In this document: positions 29,501 through 39,369 of the stretch, piece by piece
How the letters are laid out: each line of letters starts with the position of its first letter
Numbering within the stretch: the first letter of the stretch is position 1
NCBI RefSeq assembly: GCF_014695585.1
Contig: NZ_JACJON010000009.1
Span: 62,001 to 126,000, forward strand
Source: Microcoleus sp. FACHB-831
GTDB taxonomy: Bacteria > Cyanobacteriota > Cyanobacteriia > Cyanobacteriales > FACHB-T130
Direction of reading: 5' to 3'
Length of the DNA: 64,000 bases
Notes under the pieces: model-generated
What the model was told of the DNA's origin: nothing
The model's input: only the letters and a program-made list of their open reading frames with translations
Database searches by the model: none
Made by a program: the position numbers and the translations under genes

Positions 29501-31515
29501 TCCTCATCGCGCAACGGTAAGGCGCGGCCAAGATGCCAGCGATAGGTTCCGGTCTCTGCACACAGGAGGCGAAATTCGACTTCGTAAGGCTCTCCCGTTG
29601 ACAGAGACTTGACCCAGCGCTCGATACACTCTGGCACATCGTCAGGATGCACCACATCCTGCCATCCCCAATCGAGCATTTGCTTGCTAGTGCGCCCGAA
29701 ATAGTCTGTAACTCTCTGGTTAACGTAATCTAGTCCGCCATCTGGCCGCGCCGTCCATACCTGTTGGGGGATGGCTTCGGTCAGGAAACGAAAGCGCTGT
29801 TCGCTTTGTCGCAGCGATTCTTCAGCTTGCTTGCGTTCGGTAATGTCGCGGGATGTCACGTGAATTTCTAAAACATTATCGATTTTAGAGTCACGTACTG
29901 CGCGGCTGGCGGATTCAAACCAGATATAGCCTCCATCTTTACAGCGGATGCGGTAAGTAATTGTGTGAATATCTGGTGTCTCTATCACTGCTGAGTGAGT
30001 TTTGCGGATTTTGGCAATATCTTCTGGATGCACAAACTCATACGCAGAGTGCCCAACTAGCTCTTCAGGAGCATAGCCGAGGATAGTGCGACATGCCGGA
30101 GAAGCATAGAGGTAAATTCCTTCTGGATTATGTCGAGATATCAGATCGGTGGAGTTCTCGGCCAACATCCGGAACCGTTCTTCACTCTCGTGCAATGCTT
30201 GTTGCGTCGAATCGCGATCGCTGATGTCTCGATTTATTCCCCGATAACCTCTAAATAGCCCCTCTGCATCAAATAATGGCACTGCATTGGTTTCGAGGGC
30301 GACTATATGACCCTGTTTGTGGATGTTTGTGTTTTCCAGAAACGAAAATGGCTGTTGTGCAATAACAATCGGGTTAAAGATATTAGCAACGCGAGAAGCT
30401 TCTTCCTTGGGCATAAAGTCAAAGGGGGTTTTGCCCAGCACCTCTGATGGTTCATAACCCAATACATCGCTTACTTTTGGGCTGGCATAAGTATATAAAC
30501 CATTTGCATCTACCTCCCAGACCCAAGCGCTGGTGGTTTCGACTAATTTGCGGAACCTCTGTTCGCTCTTGTGTAACGCCTCGACAGTCTGTTTACGATC
30601 GCTGATATCGCGATTTACCCAAATGATGGCAACAAGATGGCCTTGTTCATCGTGCAATGGCACGACAGCTGTGTGCGAGATACCCTCGGTGCTATCCTTG
30701 CGGATGAAAGTAACTTCACCAGACCATCCCCCCTCGCGCATCACCGCCTCTATCACTTTGGCTGTCTGCATCGGCGTGTTTTGTAGCGGATGTAAAATTT
30801 CCGGGGTCTTGCCTAAAAGTTCGTTTTTTTTATAGCCGAACATACTTTCTGCACCTGGGTTGCAGTCAATAATTTGGCCTAAGATATCTGTCAGGATGAC
30901 GCCATCATTAATTTTTTCAAATATTAGTGCTTGTCGGCGCATTACTTCCGTTGCGCGATCGCTACCCAACGGCGTATTATCGCGAGCTGCAAGTGTTTGT
31001 GTTAATCTCATTAAATTTTTTAAAATTTCCAATTGAGCGATCGCTGCCTTAGCTAACGTCTTAAGTGCTTTTTGTTGTTGAGGGTCTAACTCTCTTGGCA
31101 TATAGTCCATCACCGTTAAGACGCCCAGCGTCAATCCTCCTCTGGTGACTAAGGGTACACCTGCATAAAATCTAATTTTTGGGTTCGCTCTTAGCAGCGG
31201 ATTAGTCGCAAACCTGGCATCAGCTAAGGTATCCCTTACTACCATCACCCCTGATGGGTAAGCTTCTGATTGCAGGATTGCATGGAAGGACAAAGCTAGG
31301 TATTGGTGAATTGCTGTTGGTGTCAAGCCGAACTTTGACTTGAGCCACCGCCGTTTTGAGTCGATCAGGCTGATTAAAGCAATTGGCGTTTGGCAAATGT
31401 AAGCCGCTAGGTGAGCCAGATCGTTGAAGGCTGCTTCAGGAAACGACTTTAGCTGTTGATATCGCCTCAACTCGTGCAGCCGGAGTGCTTCGTAACAAGG
31501 TAACGGTGTCATCAT
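26590..31515 (-). CDS. giant multi-PAS/GAF sensor histidine kinase
   Basis: 1641-residue soluble sensor kinase with no membrane segment. Approximate domains: N-terminal GAF (25-170), six consecutive PAS domains (190-310, 320-440, 445-566, 570-697, 700-845, 850-958), two GAF domains (about 965-1140 and 1145-1310), a coiled coil, then HisKA with H1363 in [12 protein letters not shown] and the HATPase domain (N box [28 protein letters not shown]). The PAS units end in DITxRK-type linkers. None of the GAF domains shows a recognisable bilin-binding Cys-His motif. The kinase core belongs to the same family as four others here. The nearest regulator is the divergent single receiver gene at 32384. 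Confidence 0.93.
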   Translation of the reverse strand: MMTPLPCYEALRLHELRRYQQLKSFPEAAFNDLAHLAAYICQTPIALISLIDSKRRWLKSKFGLTPTAIHQYLALSFHAILQSEAYPSGVMVVRDTLADARFATNPLLRANPKIRFYAGVPLVTRGGLTLGVLTVMDYMPRELDPQQQKALKTLAKAAIAQLEILKNLMRLTQTLAARDNTPLGSDRATEVMRRQALIFEKINDGVILTDILGQIIDCNPGAESMFGYKKNELLGKTPEILHPLQNTPMQTAKVIEAVMREGGWSGEVTFIRKDSTEGISHTAVVPLHDEQGHLVAIIWVNRDISDRKQTVEALHKSEQRFRKLVETTSAWVWEVDANGLYTYASPKVSDVLGYEPSEVLGKTPFDFMPKEEASRVANIFNPIVIAQQPFSFLENTNIHKQGHIVALETNAVPLFDAEGLFRGYRGINRDISDRDSTQQALHESEERFRMLAENSTDLISRHNPEGIYLYASPACRTILGYAPEELVGHSAYEFVHPEDIAKIRKTHSAVIETPDIHTITYRIRCKDGGYIWFESASRAVRDSKIDNVLEIHVTSRDITERKQAEESLRQSEQRFRFLTEAIPQQVWTARPDGGLDYVNQRVTDYFGRTSKQMLDWGWQDVVHPDDVPECIERWVKSLSTGEPYEVEFRLLCAETGTYRWHLGRALPLRDEEGRIVSWFGTNTDIDDRKRAESSLKASIKEVADIKFALDQSSIVAMTDSTGKITYANDNFCQISKYSREELIGKNHRIINSGYHPQEFFSQMWGTITRGGVWKGEIKNRAKDGSFYWVDTTIVPVLNAEGKPHQYVAIRRDITDRKRVEEESIQLLEREQLARAEAEAARNAADAERSRTANILESITDAFFTLDTEWRFTYLNSRAEQLLFTTKDELLDRCLWEQLPEFNGSTFEREYRRAVSQQVTVHFEEFYAPLETWFEVRAYPYQDGLSVYFRDVTVRKQAETALLERSRLSSLEAEVGSALGGSATLPESLQTCTNAMIEYLDASNACIWTFNQHLGCLERQALAGHPERGTIGQEMFSKRQLPLDGSMIGFVAQTHQNYLTQYSGRRNAPAFETRFYKGIEAESCSLIADSYSACYPLIVEKRLVGVMAVSKQKPFSEAANDMLSAPLANALAVAIDRSWTKIALLSRRESLLFRLANQIRNSLDLDTILGTAVQEIRSLLQIDRCHFLWCWLDPKSPALTVTHESLGNSRLGSLMGEQPTKYVSVLLDKMSNLETIRINDVAQGQNELDAYKQEILDRLDITSQLVLPLKTHAGQLGAIVCSHCRGPRVWTDSEVDLLQAVVDQLAIAIDQAEHYAQTRAVARAAQTQAYQLEIALHNLKQTQSQLIQTEKMSSLGQMVAGIAHEINNPVNFITGNLTHTSNYIQELLELIDLYQQRYPNPHPDIAEFTQDIDLEFLLTDLPKMLSSMHIGAERIRQIVVSLRNFSRLDQAEKKPVDIHEGIDNTLLILHHRLKANGTNTGIEIVKEYGNLPNIDCYAGQLNQVFMNILSNAIDALENHPEPKIITISTEVLNRVDMLSAKSLPVQAELNPSPASFEPPSPIQNPNTVIIRIRDNGPGMAPDVGKCLFDPFFTTKPVGKGTGLGLSISYQIVVEKHGGILKCISEPGQGAEFVIEIPFDANS

Positions 31516-32383
31516 AAAGGTTCCCGCTTTTGCACAGCCAGATTTTCCAACATGAAAGCGATCGCTAATATTTCAACTACTCGATCTATACTCCCTCTAC
31601 ACCCGTCTCGTCATTGCCTAAAGACCAACCTGCTAATCAATTGCAATTAATCTATTTTTATACTGCCGCTTTAAATATTAATGGGTTGCTTCTAGTACTA
31701 AAAAATTATCCTAAAGCAACGATTCCCAGCCATTAATAGCCGTGCCTCTAAGCAGCCTTACCTACAAACATTTCTTTCCATCCCGACAAAAGCTACCTAG
31801 CTCATTGCCTTAGAGCCGCCAACTACAGCTTTGCCCAACTTAACACCACCTCTTACCTATATTGTTCCCAAAAAATTTATATCTATTTACAGAGGCCTTA
31901 TTCTTTTTTTATGTTATCTAATAAGTACCGCTTTAGCGCCACACCCTGTAATTTGTTGTGGCACTATTTTTGCAAAATTTTTGCTTATACCATGCTTATT
32001 ACTAAAAATAACATATTATAAAGATTTTTTTATAATATATTCTAAATTTTTGTAACGAACGTGACAGAGAAAATCGTAAAAAAATATTAATAGGCGAGAA
32101 TTGAAAATTAAAGTGGGACACCCTGAAAGTGTATCTAGCAGACCAGCGATTGTTGTTTCGTTATAGATGCTAAAACCTGAAATTGTAAATTGTGCAGACC
32201 TTAATATTTCAGCTTTATAGAGTAAATTAACTGGAATAGAGCCGAATTTATGTAAATTGCGAAATATAAAAGCTAGACTTGTTTGGTGATTATAATTAGC
32301 CGTTGTTAAATATATGACCTATAATAACAAGTGATCAAATAATAAAAAATAGTAAATATACTGATAAAACAGGGGTTAGGAAT
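31516..32383. other. 868-bp AT-rich intergenic region between divergent signalling genes
   Basis: Largest gap in the window, between the giant kinase (leftward) and the receiver gene (rightward). It is AT-rich, especially 31960-32100 and 32200-32370. One TTG-initiated frame at 31831-32055 has no ribosome site and reads as low-complexity hydrophobic sequence, so I reject it. Promoters for both flanking genes are expected here. I see no RNA gene or mobile-element remnant. Confidence 0.5.
32320..32325 (+). promoter_or_regulatory. possible -10 element of the receiver gene
   Basis: Perfect TATAAT 58 bp upstream of the receiver-gene ATG. No good -35 hexamer is present at 16-18 bp spacing, so this is tentative. 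The AGGGG at 32371-32375 is the probable ribosome site. Confidence 0.3.
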
Positions 32384-32803
32384 ATGAGTTTTGTTTCACC
32401 AAATCAACCAATAATTCTTGCAGTAGATGATAGCCCGATAATGCAAGAGATGGTCAAAAGGGCACTAGGAAACGAATATAAAATCATAGTAGCCGATAAT
32501 GCAGTGGATGCTTTGTCAGTGATTTACCACCAGACAATATCGATTGTATTATTAGATGTTTCCATGCCTGGAGTCGATGGCTTAGAACTTTGTCGCACGA
32601 TTCGCAGTTTGCCTCAATTTAGCGGACTACCTATAATTATGCTGACCGCCAGAGATGGGGTTTTTGATAAAGTGCAAGGACGCCTTGCTGGTGCAACGGA
32701 ATACTTGACTAAACCTTTTGATAACGAGCAACTGCGCGGCGTAGTGAGAAATTTTATTGAGTCTAATAATAGTACGACAGAAAGCGTAAAGTATGAATCA
32801 TAA
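32384..32803 (+). CDS. single-domain response regulator (CheY-like)
   Basis: 139-residue stand-alone receiver domain, a phosphate acceptor in a two-component or chemosensory pathway. Acidic pocket DD at 15-16 (LAVDDSPIM), phosphoacceptor D58 in LLDVSMPG, switch threonine in MLTARDG and the invariant lysine in YLTKPF are all present, so it should be active. The last 20 residues form a polar tail and there is no output domain. It could serve the giant kinase encoded divergently or the chemosensory cluster 6 kb away; sequence cannot decide. It is the only intact single-domain receiver in the window. Confidence 0.9.
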   Translation: MSFVSPNQPIILAVDDSPIMQEMVKRALGNEYKIIVADNAVDALSVIYHQTISIVLLDVSMPGVDGLELCRTIRSLPQFSGLPIIMLTARDGVFDKVQGRLAGATEYLTKPFDNEQLRGVVRNFIESNNSTTESVKYES

Positions 32804-32972
32804 AAGAAAGAAGACATTAGTTATAAGTAAAAAAATTGAACAAGTGAGGGGTTAAAAGTAGACGAAAAACGGTTATAGAAATCGATTTTTCCAGCAGGGC
32901 GATATCCTGAAATATTAGCGAGCTTCATATCAGAAAAACACGTTTTATTTTATAAAAAAGATGGGCGATCGC

Positions 32973-35237
32973 TTAAAGGCCTTCATCTGTAGAACTGGGT
33001 GAGGGAGTGGGGGTTTCAGACTCTACGGGTGGGGGAGTTGATTCCGCGTTCTCAACAGTGAGATTGAGTTTAAAATCAACAGGCTTTGAGGAGTTGGAAA
33101 CTACCACAAACTCGTAATACCCCGCTTGAGCTAAATTGCCTGACCAAGTTTTTTGCTTCGAGTCTTCTAGCAAAGCTGGAAGGGTGTTGCTTGGTGGATA
33201 AATTGAAAGCAAGGTAGAGGGAGAGCCTTGAAGCTGAACTTGCATCGCCTGACCTTCGTTAAGCTGGGCAATGTAAGCAATGCCATCACCAAGTTTAAGA
33301 GTACGGCTTACCTCAGTGCTAGTTGTGCCCGGAGCGAAGCGAATTGTTTGTAGAGCAGTTCCAGACTGAGCGGATTTTACATTATCAGCTGCGATCGCGT
33401 GCCAAATTTGACCAATTGGTTTATTCAAAAACTCCTGAAAAGTCAAATTCAACCTTTTAGCAGAATAATCTGAACGCAGAGACAAATACTTCGCATCAGT
33501 TAGATCGTAAAGAGCGCGGCTGCTCAAATGCAACTTATTCACTTGCTCCTTCCACCGCTGTCGGTCACTCGCACCATAGCTTCCCAAACGCCGACGCGCA
33601 TCCGAACTCAAGTTTGCCTGCTCCAGATTGCCAAGTAAAGCAGCAGCCGTATTGTCCCGCCGCTCCCGTAAAGGTGCATTTTGGGAACCCGTACCTGGAG
33701 TTTGCCCCCTATACTGTGGATTTTGCGCCCAGAAAACTTCATTCACCAAGTCAGTATAAAACTGCTGGCTAATTCCCAGCGCTTGGCGACGCTGCTCTAG
33801 TAATTTCTGGCGCTGTTGCTCGTTAGTCGATATCGGCGGTGGCGACTTTTCCACCTCAACAGGCGGAGTAGTTGTAGGTGACGGCGGGATAGTTTCAGGC
33901 GGATTTGTCTCTGGCTGCGAGTCGGACTGCAACCAGGTATTCCCAACCACCCAGCCAATAGCGCCAGCAGCGCCAATTATCACTAACACAACTAAAACTT
34001 TTCCTAATAAGCCTATAAATGATGATTGGGACTTAGCGCTTGGGGAAGGAATAGTCGGGTTTGGGGAATTACGATTCGGGCTTGCTACCCTGCCTTGCTC
34101 TCTTCCGCCTTGATGGGGTTGGGGTTGGGGTTGGGGGTGCGGAGGATTAGAGGCAACGGGGGTACGGTGGGGATGTGGAGCAGGAGCAACGACTGCGGTT
34201 GCTTCTGTTGCAACAGGGGGTGGTGGTGGTGGCAGAGTAGGGGATAAATCCGGAGCAGGTTGGTAGGTTTGTAGTGCATCAAGCACTGCACGGGCTGATT
34301 GGTAGCGATCGCCCGGTCTGCGCTCTAGCATCTTATCCAAAATTGCCCCCAGATGCTGACTCAAGCTAACTTCCCGCCGCCAGTCCCACAACAGCGTCTG
34401 CCCATCAATCAACTCTCTAGGCTCTTTGCATGTAGCCAAAACCAACACAGTTGCTGCCAAAGCGTACAAATCGCTGTGAGGAAATACCACTCCTCTTTGC
34501 ATTTGCTCGTCGGGAGCATATCCCACCTTTCCCAGTCGAGTCGGCATCGGCATGGTTCCACCGTCTGCACCTGGTTGCTCGTACTGGGATTGCACAGTTG
34601 CTGCGACTTGCTTGACGCCCCCAAAGTCAATTAAGACAGGCAACCCGTCAGAATTACGCAGAATTATATTTTCTGGGGAAATATCGCGGTGGATCGCCCC
34701 CAGCGAGTGGATGTACTCCAAAACAGGTAGTATTTGGAGCATCAGCAGCTTGACTTCTGACTCTGTAAACCGCAATCCCTGGCGTTTGCGAGATTCGAGC
34801 AAGGCACGATAACTTTGACCGTCCACATAGTCTTGTACTAGAAATAGCCGTCCCTTGCCAGAGTTGTTAACGCGAAAAAGCTCTCGAAAACGGGGAATTT
34901 GGGGGTGTTGCAACGCATAGAGTACGCCAGCTTCCCGCTCAAATAGCTCTTCGGCTTTTTGCAGGGCGTAAGTTCCTTGAGCTTGTGGGGCAAATTCTTT
35001 TAATACACAACGTTCGTTGAACCTGTTGAGGTCTTCTGCTAGATAGGTGCGTCCAAATCCGCCGTGTCCGATTTCGCTGATAAAGCGATAGCGATCGCCC
35101 AATATCATCCCCTGAGAGATACCATTATTCTCCTCAGCATTATTGCCCGCAGCAACTTGTAGCTTCTCGCCACAGTGCAGGCAAAAGCGAGTTCCGGTTG
35201 GGTTTGCGTGTCCTTTACTGCAATATAGGGGGTTCAT
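32973..35237 (-). CDS. membrane Ser/Thr protein kinase with zinc ribbon and extracytoplasmic PPC-like domain
   Basis: Eukaryotic-type protein kinase of 754 residues. Layout: zinc ribbon (YC...FCLHCG, about 5-26); kinase domain (about 50-325) with glycine loop GHGGFG, K80, D185 in IHRDISPEN and D204 in LIDFGGVKQ; a Pro/Gln-rich linker (about 328-405); membrane helix (about 408-432); then an extracytoplasmic part. That part starts with a short module (about 476-540, RRQALGIS and YRGQTPGTGS) also found in the second kinase at 35667, and ends with a beta-rich PPC-like domain (about 640-735). It probably senses an envelope signal. It lies on the same strand as the second kinase, with a decayed receiver fragment between. 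Confidence 0.9.
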   Translation of the reverse strand: MNPLYCSKGHANPTGTRFCLHCGEKLQVAAGNNAEENNGISQGMILGDRYRFISEIGHGGFGRTYLAEDLNRFNERCVLKEFAPQAQGTYALQKAEELFEREAGVLYALQHPQIPRFRELFRVNNSGKGRLFLVQDYVDGQSYRALLESRKRQGLRFTESEVKLLMLQILPVLEYIHSLGAIHRDISPENIILRNSDGLPVLIDFGGVKQVAATVQSQYEQPGADGGTMPMPTRLGKVGYAPDEQMQRGVVFPHSDLYALAATVLVLATCKEPRELIDGQTLLWDWRREVSLSQHLGAILDKMLERRPGDRYQSARAVLDALQTYQPAPDLSPTLPPPPPPVATEATAVVAPAPHPHRTPVASNPPHPQPQPQPHQGGREQGRVASPNRNSPNPTIPSPSAKSQSSFIGLLGKVLVVLVIIGAAGAIGWVVGNTWLQSDSQPETNPPETIPPSPTTTPPVEVEKSPPPISTNEQQRQKLLEQRRQALGISQQFYTDLVNEVFWAQNPQYRGQTPGTGSQNAPLRERRDNTAAALLGNLEQANLSSDARRRLGSYGASDRQRWKEQVNKLHLSSRALYDLTDAKYLSLRSDYSAKRLNLTFQEFLNKPIGQIWHAIAADNVKSAQSGTALQTIRFAPGTTSTEVSRTLKLGDGIAYIAQLNEGQAMQVQLQGSPSTLLSIYPPSNTLPALLEDSKQKTWSGNLAQAGYYEFVVVSNSSKPVDFKLNLTVENAESTPPPVESETPTPSPSSTDEGL

Positions 35238-35285
35238 CGGCAGAGGATTTTTCCACGAAGGTCTAGCATAGATTCCACAAGTAAT

Positions 35286-35612
35286 TTAGGCTTTACCGAA
35301 ATTATTTGGCAATATCCGCTTTTTCTCCATGATTACACCTTCCCAGTGCAACAGAACGGCTTGGAGTTCTTCTTTGCGTATATGCTTAGTTAGGTAATCA
35401 TTCATACCCGTATCTAGGCCTTCCTCTCGATCTTCTTTAATAGCGTTTGCTGTCATGGCAATTGCTACTAGAGCCGTACTTTTATACTTCCCTTGACGGA
35501 TTTTTTGTTGCAAGATACCATCACTTAAAACTAAGTCATATGCAGTTTTATCTAATATTTTTAATAGTTGGTCTGCATTAATAGCTATGTCAGTTTTATA
35601 ACCAAGATGCAT
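35286..35612 (-). pseudogene. decayed receiver-domain fragment
   Basis: 108-codon frame whose sequence matches the second half of a hybrid-kinase receiver domain: YDLVLSDG, then AIAMTANAIKEDREEGLDTGMNDYLTKHIRKEEL. The first third (the beta-1 strand with the acidic pair) is missing, and a stop lies five codons upstream of the ATG. The segment that should follow the phosphoacceptor, normally xMPxMDGxEATRxIR, is replaced by the unrelated ILQQKIRQGK, consistent with a further internal deletion. Such a protein could not fold as a receiver. It is most likely the remnant of a hybrid kinase once located between the two Ser/Thr kinase genes. Confidence 0.7.
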
Positions 35613-35666
35613 TTTGGTGTAACGTTAGCAGCTATCTAGTAAAGTTTAGGGCGATCGCGTGGTGGA

Positions 35667-37085
35667 CTAAAGCCGCTCTTTCTCTAGTTTATCTAGCAAA
35701 TCTGAAGCAACTTCGTACCACTCTTGGCGCAATGCTGCATCCTCTGACCCAGCCGTTAAACTGCGTCCCCGTAATTCTGGGTGTTTGGCATAAAATCGCT
35801 TGTTAACTTGGGCATTAAATACAGCTTCGCTAATTCCCAGCGCTTTGCGGCGACTTAATAGTTTATCCGTGCGATTCTTTGATGATGAACTGGTAATAGT
35901 TGGGCTGGGTTTTTCCCCAGATTTGGGGATAGAGGCTATGGAATTAATGCGGGCTTTAAGCACGCCCCACGCACCAATTCCTAGAGACACAAGTAACGTC
36001 ATACCGACAATCGCAGAGACAAATTTACGCAGCCATTTGGGAATCCCAATGGGCGGAACAATTGGTTTAATCGCTTTCTGCTGCTGGTGGACTAGAGGTG
36101 GGGGTGCTTGGGGTTTGGGTGCTTGGGGAATGGCTGCTGGAGCAACTACTAGAGTCCGGATCTGTGAGTTGATGTTTTTTTGGGCTGGCGACGGTGACGC
36201 TGGCTGTAGCGGTGACAGGGATGGAGTTGGTGCTGGTGTAGGCGTTGGTAATTTAAGGGCTTGAATTACTTCAGCGGCGCTAGAGTAGCGATCGCCTGCT
36301 CGATAAGCTACCATTTTCTGCAACACAGTTTGCAGCTTAGGACTGACATTAATTTCCCGTCCCCAGCGCCACGCCGCGTTATAGCTGTCATACAGTTCTT
36401 TAGGATTTTTGCCTGTAAGCAATACTAGGCAAGTAACGCCCAAACCGTACAGGTCGCTATTAGTATAAACCTGTCCTCGCAACTGTTCTTCTGGTGCGTA
36501 TCCGTCCTTACCTATCCGAGTCGTTATAGACAAATTGGTAAATTGACCGATAGCAGAGTTCGCTACTTGTTTGACACCGCCAAAATCGATTAGGACGGGC
36601 AAAGCGTCAGAAGTGCGCCGTATCAGGTTATCGGGGGAAATATCGCGGTGAATCACTCCTTGAGAGTGGATATATGACAGCACGGGCAAAATCTGGCTTA
36701 GAAGTAGCAATACTTCTGACTCGGTAAAATTGCGAGCGGACTTTAAGAGTTGCAAATAGGTGTCGCCTTCCACATAGTCTTGCACTAGCAAAAGGTATTC
36801 ATTGCTAGCAAAACTGATTTGCAGCATTTCCCGGAAACGTGGAATTTGAGGGTGCTGGAGATTGTAGAGAGTGCGGGCTTCGCGCTCAAATAACTCCTTA
36901 GCTTTTTGCAACTCAGAAGCGCCTTTAACTTGGGGAGCAAATTCCTTAAGAACGCAGCGATCGCTGAAGCGATTAATATCCTCAGCTAAATAGGTGCGGC
37001 CAAAGCCACCCTCCCCCAACTGGCGCACAACACGATAGCGCTTATCCACAATTTGTCCGGGGGGAAGAGGTTGTTGGGATATCAC
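35667..37085 (-). CDS. membrane Ser/Thr protein kinase
   Basis: Eukaryotic-type kinase paralogous to the one at 32973. I choose GTG at 37085 because GGGAGGG lies 10 bp upstream; an in-frame TTG at 37106 has no ribosome site. The product is about 472 residues: kinase domain (about 15-280) with GEGGFG, catalytic lysine in CVLKEFAP, HRDISPDN and LIDFGGVKQV; a Pro-rich linker; membrane helix near residues 355-375; and a C-terminal extracytoplasmic module of about 65 residues (RRKALGIS, LRGRSLTAGS) like that of its paralogue. It lacks the zinc ribbon and the PPC-like domain. It is divergent from the MASE1 kinase gene. Confidence 0.9.
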   Translation of the reverse strand: MISQQPLPPGQIVDKRYRVVRQLGEGGFGRTYLAEDINRFSDRCVLKEFAPQVKGASELQKAKELFEREARTLYNLQHPQIPRFREMLQISFASNEYLLLVQDYVEGDTYLQLLKSARNFTESEVLLLLSQILPVLSYIHSQGVIHRDISPDNLIRRTSDALPVLIDFGGVKQVANSAIGQFTNLSITTRIGKDGYAPEEQLRGQVYTNSDLYGLGVTCLVLLTGKNPKELYDSYNAAWRWGREINVSPKLQTVLQKMVAYRAGDRYSSAAEVIQALKLPTPTPAPTPSLSPLQPASPSPAQKNINSQIRTLVVAPAAIPQAPKPQAPPPLVHQQQKAIKPIVPPIGIPKWLRKFVSAIVGMTLLVSLGIGAWGVLKARINSIASIPKSGEKPSPTITSSSSKNRTDKLLSRRKALGISEAVFNAQVNKRFYAKHPELRGRSLTAGSEDAALRQEWYEVASDLLDKLEKERL

Positions 37086-37298
37086 TGGTTCAAGACCCTC
37101 CCGCAAAATTTGAAAATGTCACAGTCACTTAATTACGCGCTAATCTACCTCTGAATCTAGAATAGCCGAACAACACAGATGTTTCCGAGCTACTGCCGTC
37201 TCAAGTAAGCGAACTGCATAGTACATAGGATTTTTTCACGCTCAAAAAGCGTCAGAATGCACAAAGGACTTGTATATATCCAAATTTAAATCTTACAA

Positions 37299-39200
37299 AT
37301 GAAATTTAAAGCGCTACTTAATTGGGCAGTAAAGTTGATAGTGGTAATGGCTATTGCCGCCATATACTATAGCGCCGCTAAACTAGGGCTTTTACTGGTT
37401 TCCCTACCTGGAAACGTGACCCCAGTCTGGCCGCCATCAGGTATCGCCTTGGCAGCTATTTTACGGCTGGGATATGGGGTTTGGCCTGGTATTTGGCTGG
37501 GAGAGTTTTTAGCAGTAAGCACATCGATATCTGGATCGCCAGCTACAGTTATTGCAGTTGCTAGTGCCTGTGCGGTAGGAGATGCCTTAACACCCGTACT
37601 GGGCGCTTTCCTGCTAAAGCGATTTGTAGGGCATCACGATTTGCTAGATCGGGCGAGTAGCGTTTTCAAATTTGTGGTGATAGGAGGGTTGCTGATTTGG
37701 TTGGTGGCTGCAACTTTCGGCACGACGAGTATGTGTTTGGGCGGTATAGCGCCTTGGTCAGCTTATAAAGATATTTGGTGGACTTGGTGGATGGGGAACG
37801 TGGGCGGCGTTCTCGTTTTTACGCCAGCGCTGCTGATTTGGAGCAAGCTGCTAAATAAGTTAAAAGCCAAAATTCTCAAGACGAGAGAAAGAGAAATAGA
37901 TAGCAGCCCAATTGAAGATGAGGCTTTTGCTCCTTTGCCTATTTCTAAGGTAGCCGAGGGTGCAATCTTGCTCGTGCTTGTGCTTGTTAGCGGTCAGATC
38001 GCTTTTGGGGGGGGTTATCCGGTGGCGTATATGCTGATTCCCCTGTTGGTGTGGTCGGCGTTTCGGTTTGGTCAACGCGGTGCGACATTATTAATCGTCA
38101 TCGTGTCGGCGATCGCTATTTTGGGTACGGTTCACGGTTTTGGGCCGTTCGTGCGCGACTCGCTCAATGAATCTTTAGTTTTATTAGACTCTTTTATTGG
38201 TGTCGTTGCTGTAACAACTTTGGTTTTGGCGGCTGTACTCAAGGAACGTCAAATAGTGGAAAAGGCATTGCGACAATCGGAGAGTCAGTTGCGAGAACAA
38301 TCGTTGAGGATAGAACAAAGCTTGCGAGATCTACAACTTACTCAATCCCAACTTATTCAAAGCGAAAAGCTATCTAGTCTGGGGCAGCTAGTTGCTGGTG
38401 TTGCTCACGAAATCAATAACCCGGTTAACTTTATCTACGGCAATCTCATTTATGCCGATCAATATACCCAAGACTTGCTCAAGCTCCTGAATCTCTATCA
38501 GCAACAGTATCCCCAACCCGTTCCGGCAATTGAATCACACGCAGAAGCCATTGACCTAGATTTCCTAATTTCAGACCTGCCCAAACTGCTATCTTCTATG
38601 AAGATAGGGGCGAATCGCATTCAACAAATAGTTGTATCTTTACGCAATTTCTCCCGTGTAGATGAATCAGAAATGAAATCGGTGGATATTCACGATGGCA
38701 TAGATAGCACTCTGCTAATCTTACAAAATCGGTTAAAAACAAGGTCAGGTAATCCCACTATTCAGGTCATTAAAGAGTATGGCTGTTTGCCCAAAGTTGA
38801 GTGCTATCCAGGACAGCTAAATCAAGTTTTTATGAATTTAATTAGTAATGCCATTGATGCTTTAGAGAGCAGTCATCGGTCGGCGGTTAACGCTCAGTTA
38901 TCGGCAGACCAAGAACAAACCAATCTTTGTATTCAAATTTGTACTGAACTGCCAGATAGCAATCGAGTTTTGATTCGTATTAAAGATAACGGCCCTGGTA
39001 TGGCTCTGGATGTGCAAAAAAGGCTTTTCGACCCGTTTTTTACTACAAAGCCGATGGGAAAAGGCACTGGGTTGGGTTTAGCTATTAGTTTCCAGATTGT
39101 CGTTGAAAAACATAAGGGCCAATTGAGGTGTAGTTCCACGCCTGGGATGGGTACAGAGTTTGTAGTAGAAGTCCCGATTCGACAGGCGTCGGGGGTTTAA
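37299..39200 (+). CDS. MASE1-domain sensor histidine kinase
   Basis: Membrane sensor kinase of 633 residues. The N-terminal 310 residues form a polytopic MASE1 domain of about eight segments, with the typical VTPVWPPSGIALAAILRLGY and the tryptophan-rich APWSAYKDIWWTWWMGNVGG. A coiled coil (about 322-355) leads into HisKA with H370 in [15 protein letters not shown] and an HATPase domain with [16 protein letters not shown] and GTGLGL. The core is closely related to four other kinases in this window. MASE1 ligands are unknown. Its stop is 169 bp before the next kinase gene on the same strand, with no cognate regulator adjacent. Confidence 0.92.
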   Translation: MKFKALLNWAVKLIVVMAIAAIYYSAAKLGLLLVSLPGNVTPVWPPSGIALAAILRLGYGVWPGIWLGEFLAVSTSISGSPATVIAVASACAVGDALTPVLGAFLLKRFVGHHDLLDRASSVFKFVVIGGLLIWLVAATFGTTSMCLGGIAPWSAYKDIWWTWWMGNVGGVLVFTPALLIWSKLLNKLKAKILKTREREIDSSPIEDEAFAPLPISKVAEGAILLVLVLVSGQIAFGGGYPVAYMLIPLLVWSAFRFGQRGATLLIVIVSAIAILGTVHGFGPFVRDSLNESLVLLDSFIGVVAVTTLVLAAVLKERQIVEKALRQSESQLREQSLRIEQSLRDLQLTQSQLIQSEKLSSLGQLVAGVAHEINNPVNFIYGNLIYADQYTQDLLKLLNLYQQQYPQPVPAIESHAEAIDLDFLISDLPKLLSSMKIGANRIQQIVVSLRNFSRVDESEMKSVDIHDGIDSTLLILQNRLKTRSGNPTIQVIKEYGCLPKVECYPGQLNQVFMNLISNAIDALESSHRSAVNAQLSADQEQTNLCIQICTELPDSNRVLIRIKDNGPGMALDVQKRLFDPFFTTKPMGKGTGLGLAISFQIVVEKHKGQLRCSSTPGMGTEFVVEVPIRQASGV

Positions 39201-39369
39201 ATAAAAAAGGGTTTGCAAGTATAGCCGATGGGCAGACGTTTGTCAGTGTGATGGTGCAGTTGTAACTATATCCGCGATCGCGGCAGAAACCCCGCTAATT
39301 GTTGTTAATAGCAAAGTAGGGGTAGCATCAGCGATATTAATAAATATTTATATATAGGGAGCGATTTAT

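Noticed and set aside
31831..32055. 74-codon ORF in the 868-bp gap
   Set aside because: TTG start, no ribosome site, low-complexity hydrophobic translation of AT-rich sequence.
34100..34135. GGGGTTGGGG-type repeat resembling a telomeric or G-quadruplex element
   Set aside because: It is the coding repeat for a Pro-Gln linker of the Ser/Thr kinase; codon phase is kept.
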